Source: Planctomycetota bacterium (GTDB lineage Bacteria > Planctomycetota > UBA1135 > JACQFD01). Taken from it: a DNA stretch of 64,000 nucleotides. The DNA lies in NCBI GenBank assembly GCA_016792805.1, contig JAEUHX010000060.1, positions 1 through 64,000 of the forward strand, in the 5' to 3' direction. Shown here one piece after another: positions 44,431 through 53,300 of this stretch. Every line of letters begins with the position of its first letter. Position 1 is the first letter of the stretch. A program made the translations under genes and the position numbers. Under the pieces are notes generated by a model. The model saw nothing but the letters and a program-made list of their open reading frames with translations. It was not told the origin of the DNA and searched no databases.

Positions 44431-45427
44431 GCGATAGCACCGCGTCTACTTCGTCGGCGCTTCCCATCACGACGCTCGTACGCTGGTGGAGCTTGCTCGG
44501 AATCACATCGAGGAGCCGCTGCTTCCCGGCAAAAGCCCTTCCGCCCGCCTGCTCGAGAATCATGGCCATCGGATTCGCTTCGTACATGAGGCGGAGCTTT
44601 CCGTCCGGCGCCTTCTTCGTTGGCGGATAGAGGAAGACGCCGCCCTGGAGCAGCGTGCGGTGCACATCGGCCACCATGGCTCCGACGTAGCGGCTCGAGT
44701 AGCCATTCTCCTGCGCCCAGGATAGATAGCGCTGGTAGCCGTCGGGGAACGTGAGGCGATTCCCCTCGTTGCACGAGTAGACCTTATTCTTCCGCGGCAT
44801 CTGTAGGTTCTCCGCGACTCGAAGAAACGCGCCGATGGTGGGATCGAGAACGAACATATGCACGCCGTTGCCCGACGTGAGCACGAAGACCGTCGAGGAG
44901 CCGTAGAGCACATATCCGGCAGCCACTTGGCGGTGCCCTGGCTGCAAGGTCTCGCCGACGTCGCTGCTCGAGGGATCGTGCCGGAGGATGCTGAAGATCG
45001 TGCCGACGCCGCCGGCACAATCGATATTGCTGGAGCCGTCGAGCGGATCAAAAAGCACGGCGTATCCGCCGGAGTCCCGGCCTCTCTCGAGGAAAATCGG
45101 GTCGTCATTTTCCTCTGAACCGACAACCGACACCCCTTCGCGGCTGCCGAGACAGCGCAGCAGCGTTTCGTTCGCGATCACGTCGAGTTTCTGTTGTGTC
45201 TCTCCCTGGACATTCTCGCTTCCGAGGCTCCCGAGCACATCGTTGATGCGCGCGCGCCGGATTTTTGAGGAGATCACTTTCGCCGAGAGCGAAAGCGCCG
45301 AGAGAATCCAAGAGAAGGTTCCCGTGGCGCCCGGGATCTTCGCCTGCTCGGCCAGAACATGGCTCTGGAGGGTCAACAGGTTGTCGCGGCGCGTGAGGTG
45401 CGAGTGATCGGAGTCGGGGCTGGTCAT
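44423..45427 (-). CDS. fbp: Class I fructose-1,6-bisphosphatase
   Basis: 334 residues, the usual length. The metal and substrate motifs are GSEENDDPIF, VLFDPLDGSSNIDCAG (the class I signature) and the C-terminal LRLMYEANPMAMILEQAGGRA. It hydrolyses fructose-1,6-bisphosphate in gluconeogenesis. It is divergent from the SSS transporter, with 87 bp between starts. It could be co-regulated with sugar recovery by the adjacent cassette, but that is inference. Confidence 0.95.
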   Translation of the reverse strand: MTSPDSDHSHLTRRDNLLTLQSHVLAEQAKIPGATGTFSWILSALSLSAKVISSKIRRARINDVLGSLGSENVQGETQQKLDVIANETLLRCLGSREGVSVVGSEENDDPIFLERGRDSGGYAVLFDPLDGSSNIDCAGGVGTIFSILRHDPSSSDVGETLQPGHRQVAAGYVLYGSSTVFVLTSGNGVHMFVLDPTIGAFLRVAENLQMPRKNKVYSCNEGNRLTFPDGYQRYLSWAQENGYSSRYVGAMVADVHRTLLQGGVFLYPPTKKAPDGKLRLMYEANPMAMILEQAGGRAFAGKQRLLDVIPSKLHQRTSVVMGSADEVDAVLSHL

Positions 45428-45514
45428 GGGGGTGGTTCAGGGAGTGGAGGGAGGATACGGCGGCGGCCGCGCCCTCGGAACCGGCCGGCGGGCCGACTGC
45501 TAGGCTGCCCGGAC

Positions 45515-47020
45515 GTGACCCTGCTCGACCTCGCCCTCGTCGCCGCCTACCTCGCCTCGGTTGTGGCGGCGGGAGCCTGGTTCTCGCGTCGGCAGAAGAC
45601 CACAAAGCAATACTTCACTGGGGGCGGCCATGTGCCATGGTGGGCGGTTGCGGCCTCGATCGTGGCGACGGAGACCTCCGCCATCTCCTTCATCTCGGTC
45701 CCGGGGGCGGCCTACGCGCGCGGCGGGAATCTCGCGTTCTTACAGCTGGTGATCGGCTACCTGCTTGGACGCCTCGTGGTCTCGTGGCTCTTCATCCCGA
45801 GCTATTTTCGCGGCGAGCTTCTGACCGTCTATCAGCTTCTCGAGTCGCGGTTCGGCTCCGGCGTGAAGGGGGCGCTGGCGGCACTTTTTGTTGGAATGCG
45901 ATGTATTGCTGACGGCGTGAGGCTTCTGCTCACGGCCACCGTTTTGTTTGCAGTCTGGGACGCATTCTTCCCGGGGAGCGACCGAGCCATCGCGATCCCA
46001 TGCTGCGCCGCCGGGCTCGGCGCCGTGATGATCCTGTTCACACTGTGGGGCGGCATGGAGGCCGTCATTTGGATCGAGGTGGTCCAGCTCGGGGTGTACT
46101 TGGCGGGCGCTCTCGCCGCGGCCGCCGTGCTGATTACCAAGATTCCGGGTGGGTTCGAGGGAGCGATCGAGATCGGGAGCCGATTTGAAAAGTGGTCTTG
46201 GCTGCAGACAGCCTGGACGCTCGACCGCTCTGCCGGACACACACTGTGGGCTGGCCTCATCGGCGGCTGTTTCCTCACAATGTCGACCCACGGCACCGAT
46301 CAATACCTCGTACAGCGGTATTTGTGTGTTGAGGGACCGCGCCGAGCGACGGCCGCACTGCTGGCTTCGGGAGTCGTGGTCTTTCTGCAGTTCGCCATGT
46401 TTCTTGGGATCGGCGTGCTGCTCTTTGCACATTTCCGTCCCTTTGAGCAGCCAAGCTACGGAACCGGGGCTGCGGCGGCGCCCTTCGCGCGCACCGATGA
46501 GGTCTTCCCCGCATTCATCACTCGAGAGCTGCCGCCGGGCATCGGCGGCCTCGTCGTGGCAGCGATTCTTGCCGCCGCGCTCTCGTCGTCGCTCAATTCC
46601 ATCGCTGCGACGACGGTGAACGATCTCATTCGCCCTTTGACGGGAATCCGCGACGATCGACATGGCCTCCGCCTCTCCAAGGGTATCACCGTTGCCGCTG
46701 GGATCGTACAGATCGCCGTCGCCGCGGCGATGTTTCATTCTCAACAATCGGCGCTCGATAGCGCCTTGACAGTGGCGTCGATTCTCAATGGCCCCGTCCT
46801 CGGCGTCTTTCTCCTCGGAACCTGGACCAAGCGCCCTGGGGCGCTCGCCGCCATCGGTGGAATCGCCGTGGGCACCGCGGTCGTGTGCCTGGTCTGGCTG
46901 CGTCCCGCCTGGTGGCGCGCGGCGTTTGGCGAGCTCGACCTCTTTTGGCCTTGGTATACCGCCGTCGGCGCCCTCACGACGCTCGGCGCGGGGACGCTAC
47001 TCGGGCGCTTCCACCGTTGA
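45515..47020 (+). CDS. Sodium:solute symporter (SSS family)
   Basis: 501 residues from GTG at 45515, with about 13 hydrophobic segments. Family motifs include the N-terminal KTTKQYFTGGGHVPWWAVAAS, TETSAISFISVPG and ALSSSLNSIAATTVNDL. It lies 29 bp upstream of nagZ and is probably in one operon with it. Because the next two genes digest peptidoglycan sugars, a role in taking up N-acetylmuramic acid, N-acetylglucosamine or anhydro sugars is likely. The substrate itself cannot be read from the sequence. Confidence 0.85.
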   Translation: MTLLDLALVAAYLASVVAAGAWFSRRQKTTKQYFTGGGHVPWWAVAASIVATETSAISFISVPGAAYARGGNLAFLQLVIGYLLGRLVVSWLFIPSYFRGELLTVYQLLESRFGSGVKGALAALFVGMRCIADGVRLLLTATVLFAVWDAFFPGSDRAIAIPCCAAGLGAVMILFTLWGGMEAVIWIEVVQLGVYLAGALAAAAVLITKIPGGFEGAIEIGSRFEKWSWLQTAWTLDRSAGHTLWAGLIGGCFLTMSTHGTDQYLVQRYLCVEGPRRATAALLASGVVVFLQFAMFLGIGVLLFAHFRPFEQPSYGTGAAAAPFARTDEVFPAFITRELPPGIGGLVVAAILAAALSSSLNSIAATTVNDLIRPLTGIRDDRHGLRLSKGITVAAGIVQIAVAAAMFHSQQSALDSALTVASILNGPVLGVFLLGTWTKRPGALAAIGGIAVGTAVVCLVWLRPAWWRAAFGELDLFWPWYTAVGALTTLGAGTLLGRFHR

Positions 47021-47049
47021 ACTCCGACGCCGGAGCGCACAATGGGGCC

Positions 47050-48876
47050 ATGCAACGAACTGCCTGGACCCTTCCATGGCTCGCCGCGTGCGCGGTCGCC
47101 TTCGCCACGCCCCAAGAGCCCGCCGCGCCGACGGGCGACATCGATGTGGATGAGCTGCTCGCATCGATGTCGCTGGAAGAGAAAGTCGGCCAGCTATTTG
47201 TGATCGGCGCCAACGCGCCCTATTTGCACGAATCGACGCCGGAGCATCGGCGGCTCGTCCATCTGGTGTCGGATCGCAGAGTCGGCGGGGTGATCTGGTA
47301 CCGCTCGAAAGTCATGGAGACAGCCGTGTTGGCGGCGAAGCTTCAGGCGATGTCAAAAATACCGCTCCTCTTCGCGTGCGACCTCGAGGCCGGCATGGGG
47401 ATGCGGTTCGACGACACGAGCTGGGCTCCGAGCGCGATGGCCGTCGCCGCGACGGGCGAGCCGAGCCTCGCGGAGAGGCTCGGGCGCGCCACGGCGGAGG
47501 AGGCGCGGGCGCTCGGAATCCAACAAATCTACGCTCCCGTGGCGGACGTGAATATCAATGCCGAGAATCCGGTCATCAATACTCGAAGCTTCGGGGAGGA
47601 CCCCAAGCAAGTCGCGCGATTTGTGATCGCGTTCTCTCGCGGAATCGAGCAGGGGGGCGGTCTCGCGACGCTCAAGCATTTCCCGGGGCATGGCGACACG
47701 GCCGTTGACTCGCACCGCGCGCTTCCGGTTCTGCGCGTCGACCGAACTCGGCTCGACGCCGTGGAACTCGCGCCGTTCCGCGAGGCGTTCCTCTCGGGCT
47801 GGGGGCGTTCTGTGATGGTCGCCCATCTTGCGGTGCCGGTGCTCGACGATACTCCGGCGCCGCTGCGGGCCGACGGCAAGAAAATGCAATATCAAGATTC
47901 GGAGCACTCGAGTGAGATCTCCGAAGCGGAGCGAGAGAAGCGCGGCACGCTTCCCGCGACGGTCTCTCCGAAGATCACTACCGATCTGCTTCGAAAGCAG
48001 ATGCTTTTCGATGGGCTCGTCGTCACCGATGCGCTCGACATGGGCGGGCTCGCCGACCATTTCGATCCGGCGGAAGGGGCGATTCATGCACTTCTCGCGG
48101 GCGCCGACATTCTCCTCAAATCCGATGATCCCGACGCATCCATCGACGGAATTGTGAACGCCGTCAAGTCGGGCCGCGTGGCGCAGGCAGCGCTCGACGC
48201 CTCGGTGAGGCGCATTCTCCGAGAGAAAGCGCGGCTCGAGCTGTTCAATCCTGAGAAGGCGATGCCGGATTTGTTGAACATTTCGAAGCAGGTCGGGCGC
48301 CCAGAGACGGACGCGCTCTACGGCGAGATCGCGCGGCGATCCCTCACGCTGGTTCGCGAGGCTCCGGGTTCGATCCCGCTCGATCCAGCGGCGCGCCTTC
48401 TCCATGTGACGGCGTGCGACGACACGACGAGCACGGCGTCAGTGCTGCAGGCTGCCCTCGCGAAGCGCTCCAAAGGGGGCGCCCGCGCGCTGCGTCTCGA
48501 TCCGCGCACAGGCGAAGAAGAGGCGGCCCGAGCCGTGGGGCTCGCCAAGAGCTCCGACATCATTGTGCTTTCGCTCACGATGCGCACGCGCTCGGGCTCC
48601 GGGAAAATTGAAGTTCCGAAGGCGGTGCAATCGGCGCTCGACGGGATTCTCGCCTGCGGGAAGCCGGTCGTGGCGGTGTCGCTCGGCAGCCCTTACCTCA
48701 TTCGTGATCTCAAGAATCTTCCTACATATCTTGCGTCGTACTCAGGCTGCGACGCCTCGCAGCGCGCCGTGGCCGCAGCGCTCTATGGTGAGGCTGCGAT
48801 CCAGGGCACGCTCCCCGTCACCATTCCTGGGATTGCAAAGATCGGGGAAGGGATCCGTAGGGAGCGCCAGCGTTGA
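47050..48876 (+). CDS. nagZ: Exported GH3 beta-N-acetylglucosaminidase (NagZ-like)
   Basis: 608 residues from the ATG at 47050, with a signal peptide (WLAACAVAFATP). The NagZ signature KHFPGHGDTAVDSH starts at K209, and the nucleophile is D327 in VVTDALDMGG. A C-terminal alpha/beta domain follows, as in the longer Bacillus type. It would remove terminal GlcNAc from peptidoglycan fragments outside the cytoplasm. The next gene, with the NamZ domain, overlaps its stop by 4 bp as TTGA. Confidence 0.88.
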   Translation: MQRTAWTLPWLAACAVAFATPQEPAAPTGDIDVDELLASMSLEEKVGQLFVIGANAPYLHESTPEHRRLVHLVSDRRVGGVIWYRSKVMETAVLAAKLQAMSKIPLLFACDLEAGMGMRFDDTSWAPSAMAVAATGEPSLAERLGRATAEEARALGIQQIYAPVADVNINAENPVINTRSFGEDPKQVARFVIAFSRGIEQGGGLATLKHFPGHGDTAVDSHRALPVLRVDRTRLDAVELAPFREAFLSGWGRSVMVAHLAVPVLDDTPAPLRADGKKMQYQDSEHSSEISEAEREKRGTLPATVSPKITTDLLRKQMLFDGLVVTDALDMGGLADHFDPAEGAIHALLAGADILLKSDDPDASIDGIVNAVKSGRVAQAALDASVRRILREKARLELFNPEKAMPDLLNISKQVGRPETDALYGEIARRSLTLVREAPGSIPLDPAARLLHVTACDDTTSTASVLQAALAKRSKGGARALRLDPRTGEEEAARAVGLAKSSDIIVLSLTMRTRSGSGKIEVPKAVQSALDGILACGKPVVAVSLGSPYLIRDLKNLPTYLASYSGCDASQRAVAAALYGEAAIQGTLPVTIPGIAKIGEGIRRERQR

Positions 48877-51290
48877 ATCTCACCGCGGTTTTTTTTGTCA
48901 TCTCCACCCTGCAGGCGCAGGATCTGCGGGACGCGACGGCGCCGGAGGCGCAACGGGCCGCCGGGTTCGATCCGCAGCGGCTCGCGCGCGTCTCCGACGC
49001 GGTGCGCGCGGCCGTCGAGTCCGGGGCAGCTCCCGGCGCGGTGGTGATGGCGGGCCGCGGTCGAGATGTGGTCTTGCAGGCGGCCTTCGGGCTCCGCTCG
49101 ATCGAACCGCGTGAGGTGATGACAGCCGACACGATCTTTGATCTTGCGTCCCTTACCAAGGTGGTCTGCACCGCTCCCCTCGTGATGTCGTTCGTCGACG
49201 AGGGGAGGCTTCGGGTGCAGGACAAGGTGGCACGCCACTGGCCCGAGTTCGCGCGAGCTGGCGGGGGCCGCGAGTCGATTACCCTCGAGCAGTGCTTGAC
49301 GCATCGCGCGGGATTCGCGGCGGACGACCCGCTGGATCTGTATCGCGGCGGCAAGGAGACCATCTTCGATGCGAAGAATGCACAGAAACTCGCGCGGGTG
49401 CCAGGCTCGGAGTTCACCTATTCCGACGTCGGATTCGAGGTGCTCGGCGAGGTGCTCGAGCGGATCGGTGGCAAGCCGCTCGAGCGGCTCTTTGCCGAGC
49501 GCATCGCCGAGCCGCTCGGTCTTCGATCGTTGAGCTTTCGCCGGCTCTCGCAGCCGGCCCCGTTTGACCTCGGCCGAGTTGCTCCAAGCGAGGTGATCGG
49601 CGGAGCGCCGCGCCGCGGAGAAGTGCACGATCCGCGCGCGCACGCGCTCGATGGAGTCGCTGGCCACGCGGGGCTCTTCGGCACGGCCGGCGACCTGGCG
49701 CGGTTCGTCAGCTGCCTTATGTACGGCGGCGCCCCGCTTCTCTCTCCGGCCAGCACGGCGGCCATGGCAAAGCCCATATATCAGGGCGACGCCGTGCTTC
49801 GCGGCCTCGGGTGGGATCTTACTTCTCCGTTTTCGATCCGCGGGGATCTGTTCCCTCTCGGCTCGTTCGGGCACACGGGATTCACCGGCACTTCGATCTG
49901 GATCGAGCCCGAGACGAAGACATTTGTGATCCTGCTTGCGAATCCGCTGCTTCTCGAGAAAGGGACAGTGGTGCCGCTGCGGCCGCGCATCTCGAACTTG
50001 GTGGCTGCGGCGCTCGCCGACGTCGACCTTTCGCGCTGGCGCGCGCTCGAGGAGCCGATATTACAGATGTTGGCTCTCGCGCGCGGTGCGGCGGCTCGAG
50101 CCTCCGAGGCCACTTCGAGGCCGACCTCGAAGCCTGCCGTGGCTCTCGCCGAAGTGCGAGCGGGCGTCGATGTGCTGGAGAAAAGTGGGTTCGCCGCCGT
50201 CGCCGGCAAGCGCATCGCTCTGCTCACCAATCCCACGGGCACCGCGGCCGATGGCCGATCGACGATCGACCTGCTCTGCTCGCCAGCCGCGCGCGCCGCA
50301 GGCGTCACGCTGGTACGGCTTTTCTCCCCGGAGCACGGCATCCGCGCTGACGCCGATGACACCGTCGCAGACTCGGTGGACGCGAAGTCCGGGCTTCCCG
50401 TCCGCTCCCTTTATGGCGAGAGCCGCCGGCCCTCGCCGAGCGATCTCGAGGGGCTCGATGCCGTCGTCGTAGATCTGCAGGACGTCGGCTGCCGCTTCTA
50501 CACCTACCTCGCGGCAGTCGGATATGTGATGGAGGAGTGCGCGAAGGCGAAAGTTGCAGTTGTCGTGCTGGACCGGCCGAATCCGATCCGAGCCGATCGC
50601 GCCGAGGGGCCGATTGTGGAAGCGGCGGAGAATGAATATGTGGCTTACCACAGGGTCCCGATTCGGACGGGTCTCACCATGGGGGAGCACGCGAAGCTCG
50701 TGCGCGCCGAGCGCGGGATCGACGTCGACCTGCGGGTTGTTCCGCTCGAAGGCTACCGGCGCTCCCAATGGTTTGATGAGACGGGGTTTTTATGGATTTC
50801 TCCTTCGCCCAACCTTCGAACGCTCCAGGCCGCCACGCTCTACCCCGGAGTCTGCCTCCTCGAGATGACGAATGTGTCAGTCGGGCGCGGCACCGAGACG
50901 CCGTTTGAGATCCTCGGCGCTCCATGGATCGACGGACGCGCCCTCGCCGAGACGCTTCGAAGGCGCAGGCTTCCCGGGATCGGATTCGTACCGGTGAAGT
51001 TTACTCCTTCGGCTTCGGCCTTCGCGGGACAGACTTGCGGCGGAGTTCGGTTGATGATCACGGATCGAGATGCGCTGCGCCCCGTTGAGCTCGGATTCGA
51101 GATCGCCTGCGCACTTCGAGACCGCTATCCCGATTTGTGGAAGTTCGACAAGATGAGCACGCTTCTCGCTCACCCGACGCTGCTCGCGAAGTTCCGCGCG
51201 GGCGCATCGGTGGCGGACCTCGCCCGAAGCTGGAGCGCCGACTTGGCGGACTTTGAGTCGCGGGCGCGCGCCTTCCGAATCTATCCGTAA
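48873..51290 (+). CDS. Serine beta-lactamase-like hydrolase fused to NamZ (DUF1343, GH171) exo-muramidase
   Basis: 805 residues starting at TTG 48873, with a short signal peptide. Residues about 25-400 form a class C-like serine hydrolase: SLTK (S93, K96), YSD (Y182) and HTG (H334). Residues about 425-805 form DUF1343/NamZ: GKRIALLTNPTGTAADGRS, LFSPEHGIRAD with the likely catalytic E487, DLQDVGCRFYTY, VLDRPNPI and SPSPNLRT. NamZ splits terminal MurNAc from peptidoglycan. In Bacillus subtilis namZ, nagZ and a serine hydrolase gene are neighbours; here two are one protein. Confidence 0.88.
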   Translation: MNLTAVFFVISTLQAQDLRDATAPEAQRAAGFDPQRLARVSDAVRAAVESGAAPGAVVMAGRGRDVVLQAAFGLRSIEPREVMTADTIFDLASLTKVVCTAPLVMSFVDEGRLRVQDKVARHWPEFARAGGGRESITLEQCLTHRAGFAADDPLDLYRGGKETIFDAKNAQKLARVPGSEFTYSDVGFEVLGEVLERIGGKPLERLFAERIAEPLGLRSLSFRRLSQPAPFDLGRVAPSEVIGGAPRRGEVHDPRAHALDGVAGHAGLFGTAGDLARFVSCLMYGGAPLLSPASTAAMAKPIYQGDAVLRGLGWDLTSPFSIRGDLFPLGSFGHTGFTGTSIWIEPETKTFVILLANPLLLEKGTVVPLRPRISNLVAAALADVDLSRWRALEEPILQMLALARGAAARASEATSRPTSKPAVALAEVRAGVDVLEKSGFAAVAGKRIALLTNPTGTAADGRSTIDLLCSPAARAAGVTLVRLFSPEHGIRADADDTVADSVDAKSGLPVRSLYGESRRPSPSDLEGLDAVVVDLQDVGCRFYTYLAAVGYVMEECAKAKVAVVVLDRPNPIRADRAEGPIVEAAENEYVAYHRVPIRTGLTMGEHAKLVRAERGIDVDLRVVPLEGYRRSQWFDETGFLWISPSPNLRTLQAATLYPGVCLLEMTNVSVGRGTETPFEILGAPWIDGRALAETLRRRRLPGIGFVPVKFTPSASAFAGQTCGGVRLMITDRDALRPVELGFEIACALRDRYPDLWKFDKMSTLLAHPTLLAKFRAGASVADLARSWSADLADFESRARAFRIYP

Positions 51291-51317
51291 TTTTCCCGGG
51301 GAGCCCCTGCGGCGCCG

Positions 51318-51965
51318 CTACGCAGCGGCCTCGCCGCCGAGCGACGCCGGAAGCGACTCCCGCAGGCGCCGAAGGCCGTTGCGCGTGCGCCCCTTGACCG
51401 TTCCCAACGGCCAGCCGGTTTTTATTGCAATCTCCGTCTGTGAGAGCCCCTCAAAATAGGCGAGCTCCAGCACGCGCCGCTCGTCGGGCGGAAGCGTCGA
51501 GAGCGCGCTTGCGATGCGCGCGCGCGCGTCCTCCGACGTGGCGAAATCGATGGGAGGCGCGTGCTCGATGGCCAATCCGCCAGCGTCCTCCTCCGTCGGC
51601 GCGGCTGGCCGCGCGCGGTGGTAGCGGAGCCGATCGATCGACGCAGTGCGCGCAAGAGTCAACAAATAGCCTATCAGCGAGCCTCGCTCCGGATCGAACT
51701 GCGCCGCCCGCTTCCAGAGCGAAAGAAACACTTCCTGCATCACCTCCTCCGCCTCCGCGACATTTCCCACAATTCGCTGGGCGAGGCCGAAGACCATGCG
51801 CCCATATTCGTCGTAGGCGCGCCCAAAGGCGTCCTCGTCGCCCGCTGCAATGGCGGCTACAAGGGCGGCATCGGCCTCACGGCGTTGGGACTGCATCGGC
51901 TGTAGCTGGGCGATCCTTTGGAGGAGCGACCGCACTTTGCCGGGTGCAGCTTTCGAAAGAAACAC
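51318..51965 (-). CDS. ECF-type sigma factor
   Basis: 215 residues; an internal ATG at 51896 is an alternative start. Region 2 is clear (AYDEYGRMVFGLAQRIVG, EVMQEVFLSLWKRAAQFD), as is region 4 (LSTLPPDERRVLELAYFEG, LSQTEIAIKTGWPLGTVKGR). The TVKGRTRNGL helix-turn-helix fits the SigK-like group. Anti-sigma genes of this group usually sit just downstream, but here the next gene is convergent and unrelated. It is the last gene of the DUF4331-TPR run. Confidence 0.88.
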   Translation of the reverse strand: MFLSKAAPGKVRSLLQRIAQLQPMQSQRREADAALVAAIAAGDEDAFGRAYDEYGRMVFGLAQRIVGNVAEAEEVMQEVFLSLWKRAAQFDPERGSLIGYLLTLARTASIDRLRYHRARPAAPTEEDAGGLAIEHAPPIDFATSEDARARIASALSTLPPDERRVLELAYFEGLSQTEIAIKTGWPLGTVKGRTRNGLRRLRESLPASLGGEAAA

Positions 51966-52057
51966 GTGGAGCGAATTCAGGGGGACGCAGCGAGCGATCG
52001 AAGCGCGATGGGATTCGAGGCCGTTCTCGGAGCACTTCGAGCGCAGACCGTCGAAGT

Positions 52058-53287
52058 TCAGCCGGTGCGCCGAAGCCGCGCGTCGAGCGCCACCGCGCGC
52101 GCGAGGTCGGTCGGCGGCAGCGCGGCTCTTCTCTCGAGCGCCGCCCGGAGCTGTTCTCTGGCGACCGCGGGATTGCCGCAGGCCGCTTCGATCTCCGCCG
52201 AATGGACGAGAAGTCGCGGATCGCGCGAGCCCGTGCGCAACGCCTGCGCCATCGAGATTCGAGCCTCTTCCGCGCGCCCCGCGAAGAATTGTGCACGAGC
52301 GAGCCGATCGAGCGTTTGAATGTCGCGGCGCCGGTTCGCGTCGCGCTCCGCCAGCGCGAGAGCCTCGGTCGTCGCGCCGGGGACCATGAGCAGCAGCTCC
52401 ACCAGGTGGTGCAGTTCGTTGCCACCGGCGTCGAGCTCGGCCTGCTCCAATCGGCGTGCGGCTTCGAGCCGCGGACGGGCTTCATCGAGTTTGCCCTCGG
52501 CCAGGGACATCGCGCCAAGGAGGGCCAGCGCGTCGGGATCGCCCGCACCGTCGGCGAGCGGCGCGAGCTCGCGCTGGGCCGCAGCCTGGTCGCCGGCGGC
52601 CCAATGAATGCGAGCCGACAGGATCCGAGCCGGCTTGGCGTTCGGCGCAAGGGCGAGGGCATGGTCGACGCTGGCGCGCGCCTCGGCGAGCTCCCCGATG
52701 CCGAGCTGCTCCGTGGCAAGTTGTGTAAGGAACCATGCGCGCTCGTCGCCGCGGGCTGTACCTGCCGATGCATCGCGCAGCAGCTCCGCGGCGCCCTCCC
52801 CATCTCCGTGGAGTGAATGGAGGTAGGCGGCCCGGGCGAGCGCTCCGGGGCTCGGTCGCACATCGAGCATCGCCTGGCACGAAGCGAGAGCCTCCTCGTA
52901 GCGGCCGAGTTCGACAAACGCGTCAGTCAGCACGCCATGGGGCAAGGCCGAGTCAGGAGAGATCGCCAGCGCCCGCTTTGCTTCCTCGATCGCCTCTTCG
53001 AAGCGATGCTCTCCTGCGAGGATGACGCTCAAGTAGGCGCGCGCTTCATAACTTTGCGGATCGAGCTGGAGGGCGGCGCGCGCGGCGGCCTCGGCGTCGA
53101 CGTACGCCGCGTGGTCCTGGTCGAGCCGGCCGCGCTCCATGAGTGCACGCGCTTGAGACAGAAGCGCGCGCCCGCTGGCCGCCGGCTGCCGTGCCGACCC
53201 GGCATCGGTGCGCAGCGAGAACTGGGCCGCCAAAGATATAGAAATTGCCAGAGCGGCGGCAGCGATCGACCCGTGGGATGCTCTCAT
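52058..53287 (-). CDS. Exported TPR protein
   Basis: 409 residues, with an N-terminal hydrophobic segment (AAAALAISISLAAQF) and about nine TPR-like repeats, for example ARAALQLDPQSYEARAYLSV and AKRALAISPDSALPHGVL. It starts 13 bp after the DUF4331 gene, so the two are co-transcribed. It is probably a periplasmic or membrane-anchored interaction protein. The pairing of DUF4331 with a TPR protein occurs elsewhere, but no biochemical role is known to me. Confidence 0.83.
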   Translation of the reverse strand: MRASHGSIAAAALAISISLAAQFSLRTDAGSARQPAASGRALLSQARALMERGRLDQDHAAYVDAEAAARAALQLDPQSYEARAYLSVILAGEHRFEEAIEEAKRALAISPDSALPHGVLTDAFVELGRYEEALASCQAMLDVRPSPGALARAAYLHSLHGDGEGAAELLRDASAGTARGDERAWFLTQLATEQLGIGELAEARASVDHALALAPNAKPARILSARIHWAAGDQAAAQRELAPLADGAGDPDALALLGAMSLAEGKLDEARPRLEAARRLEQAELDAGGNELHHLVELLLMVPGATTEALALAERDANRRRDIQTLDRLARAQFFAGRAEEARISMAQALRTGSRDPRLLVHSAEIEAACGNPAVAREQLRAALERRAALPPTDLARAVALDARLRRTG

Positions 53288-53300
53288 GCTGTTAAGCTAC

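Noticed and set aside
44228..44437. A 69-residue plus-strand peptide with KVSEV repeats
   Set aside because: It is composed of the two tandem repeats, begins right after a terminator T-run and runs into fbp.
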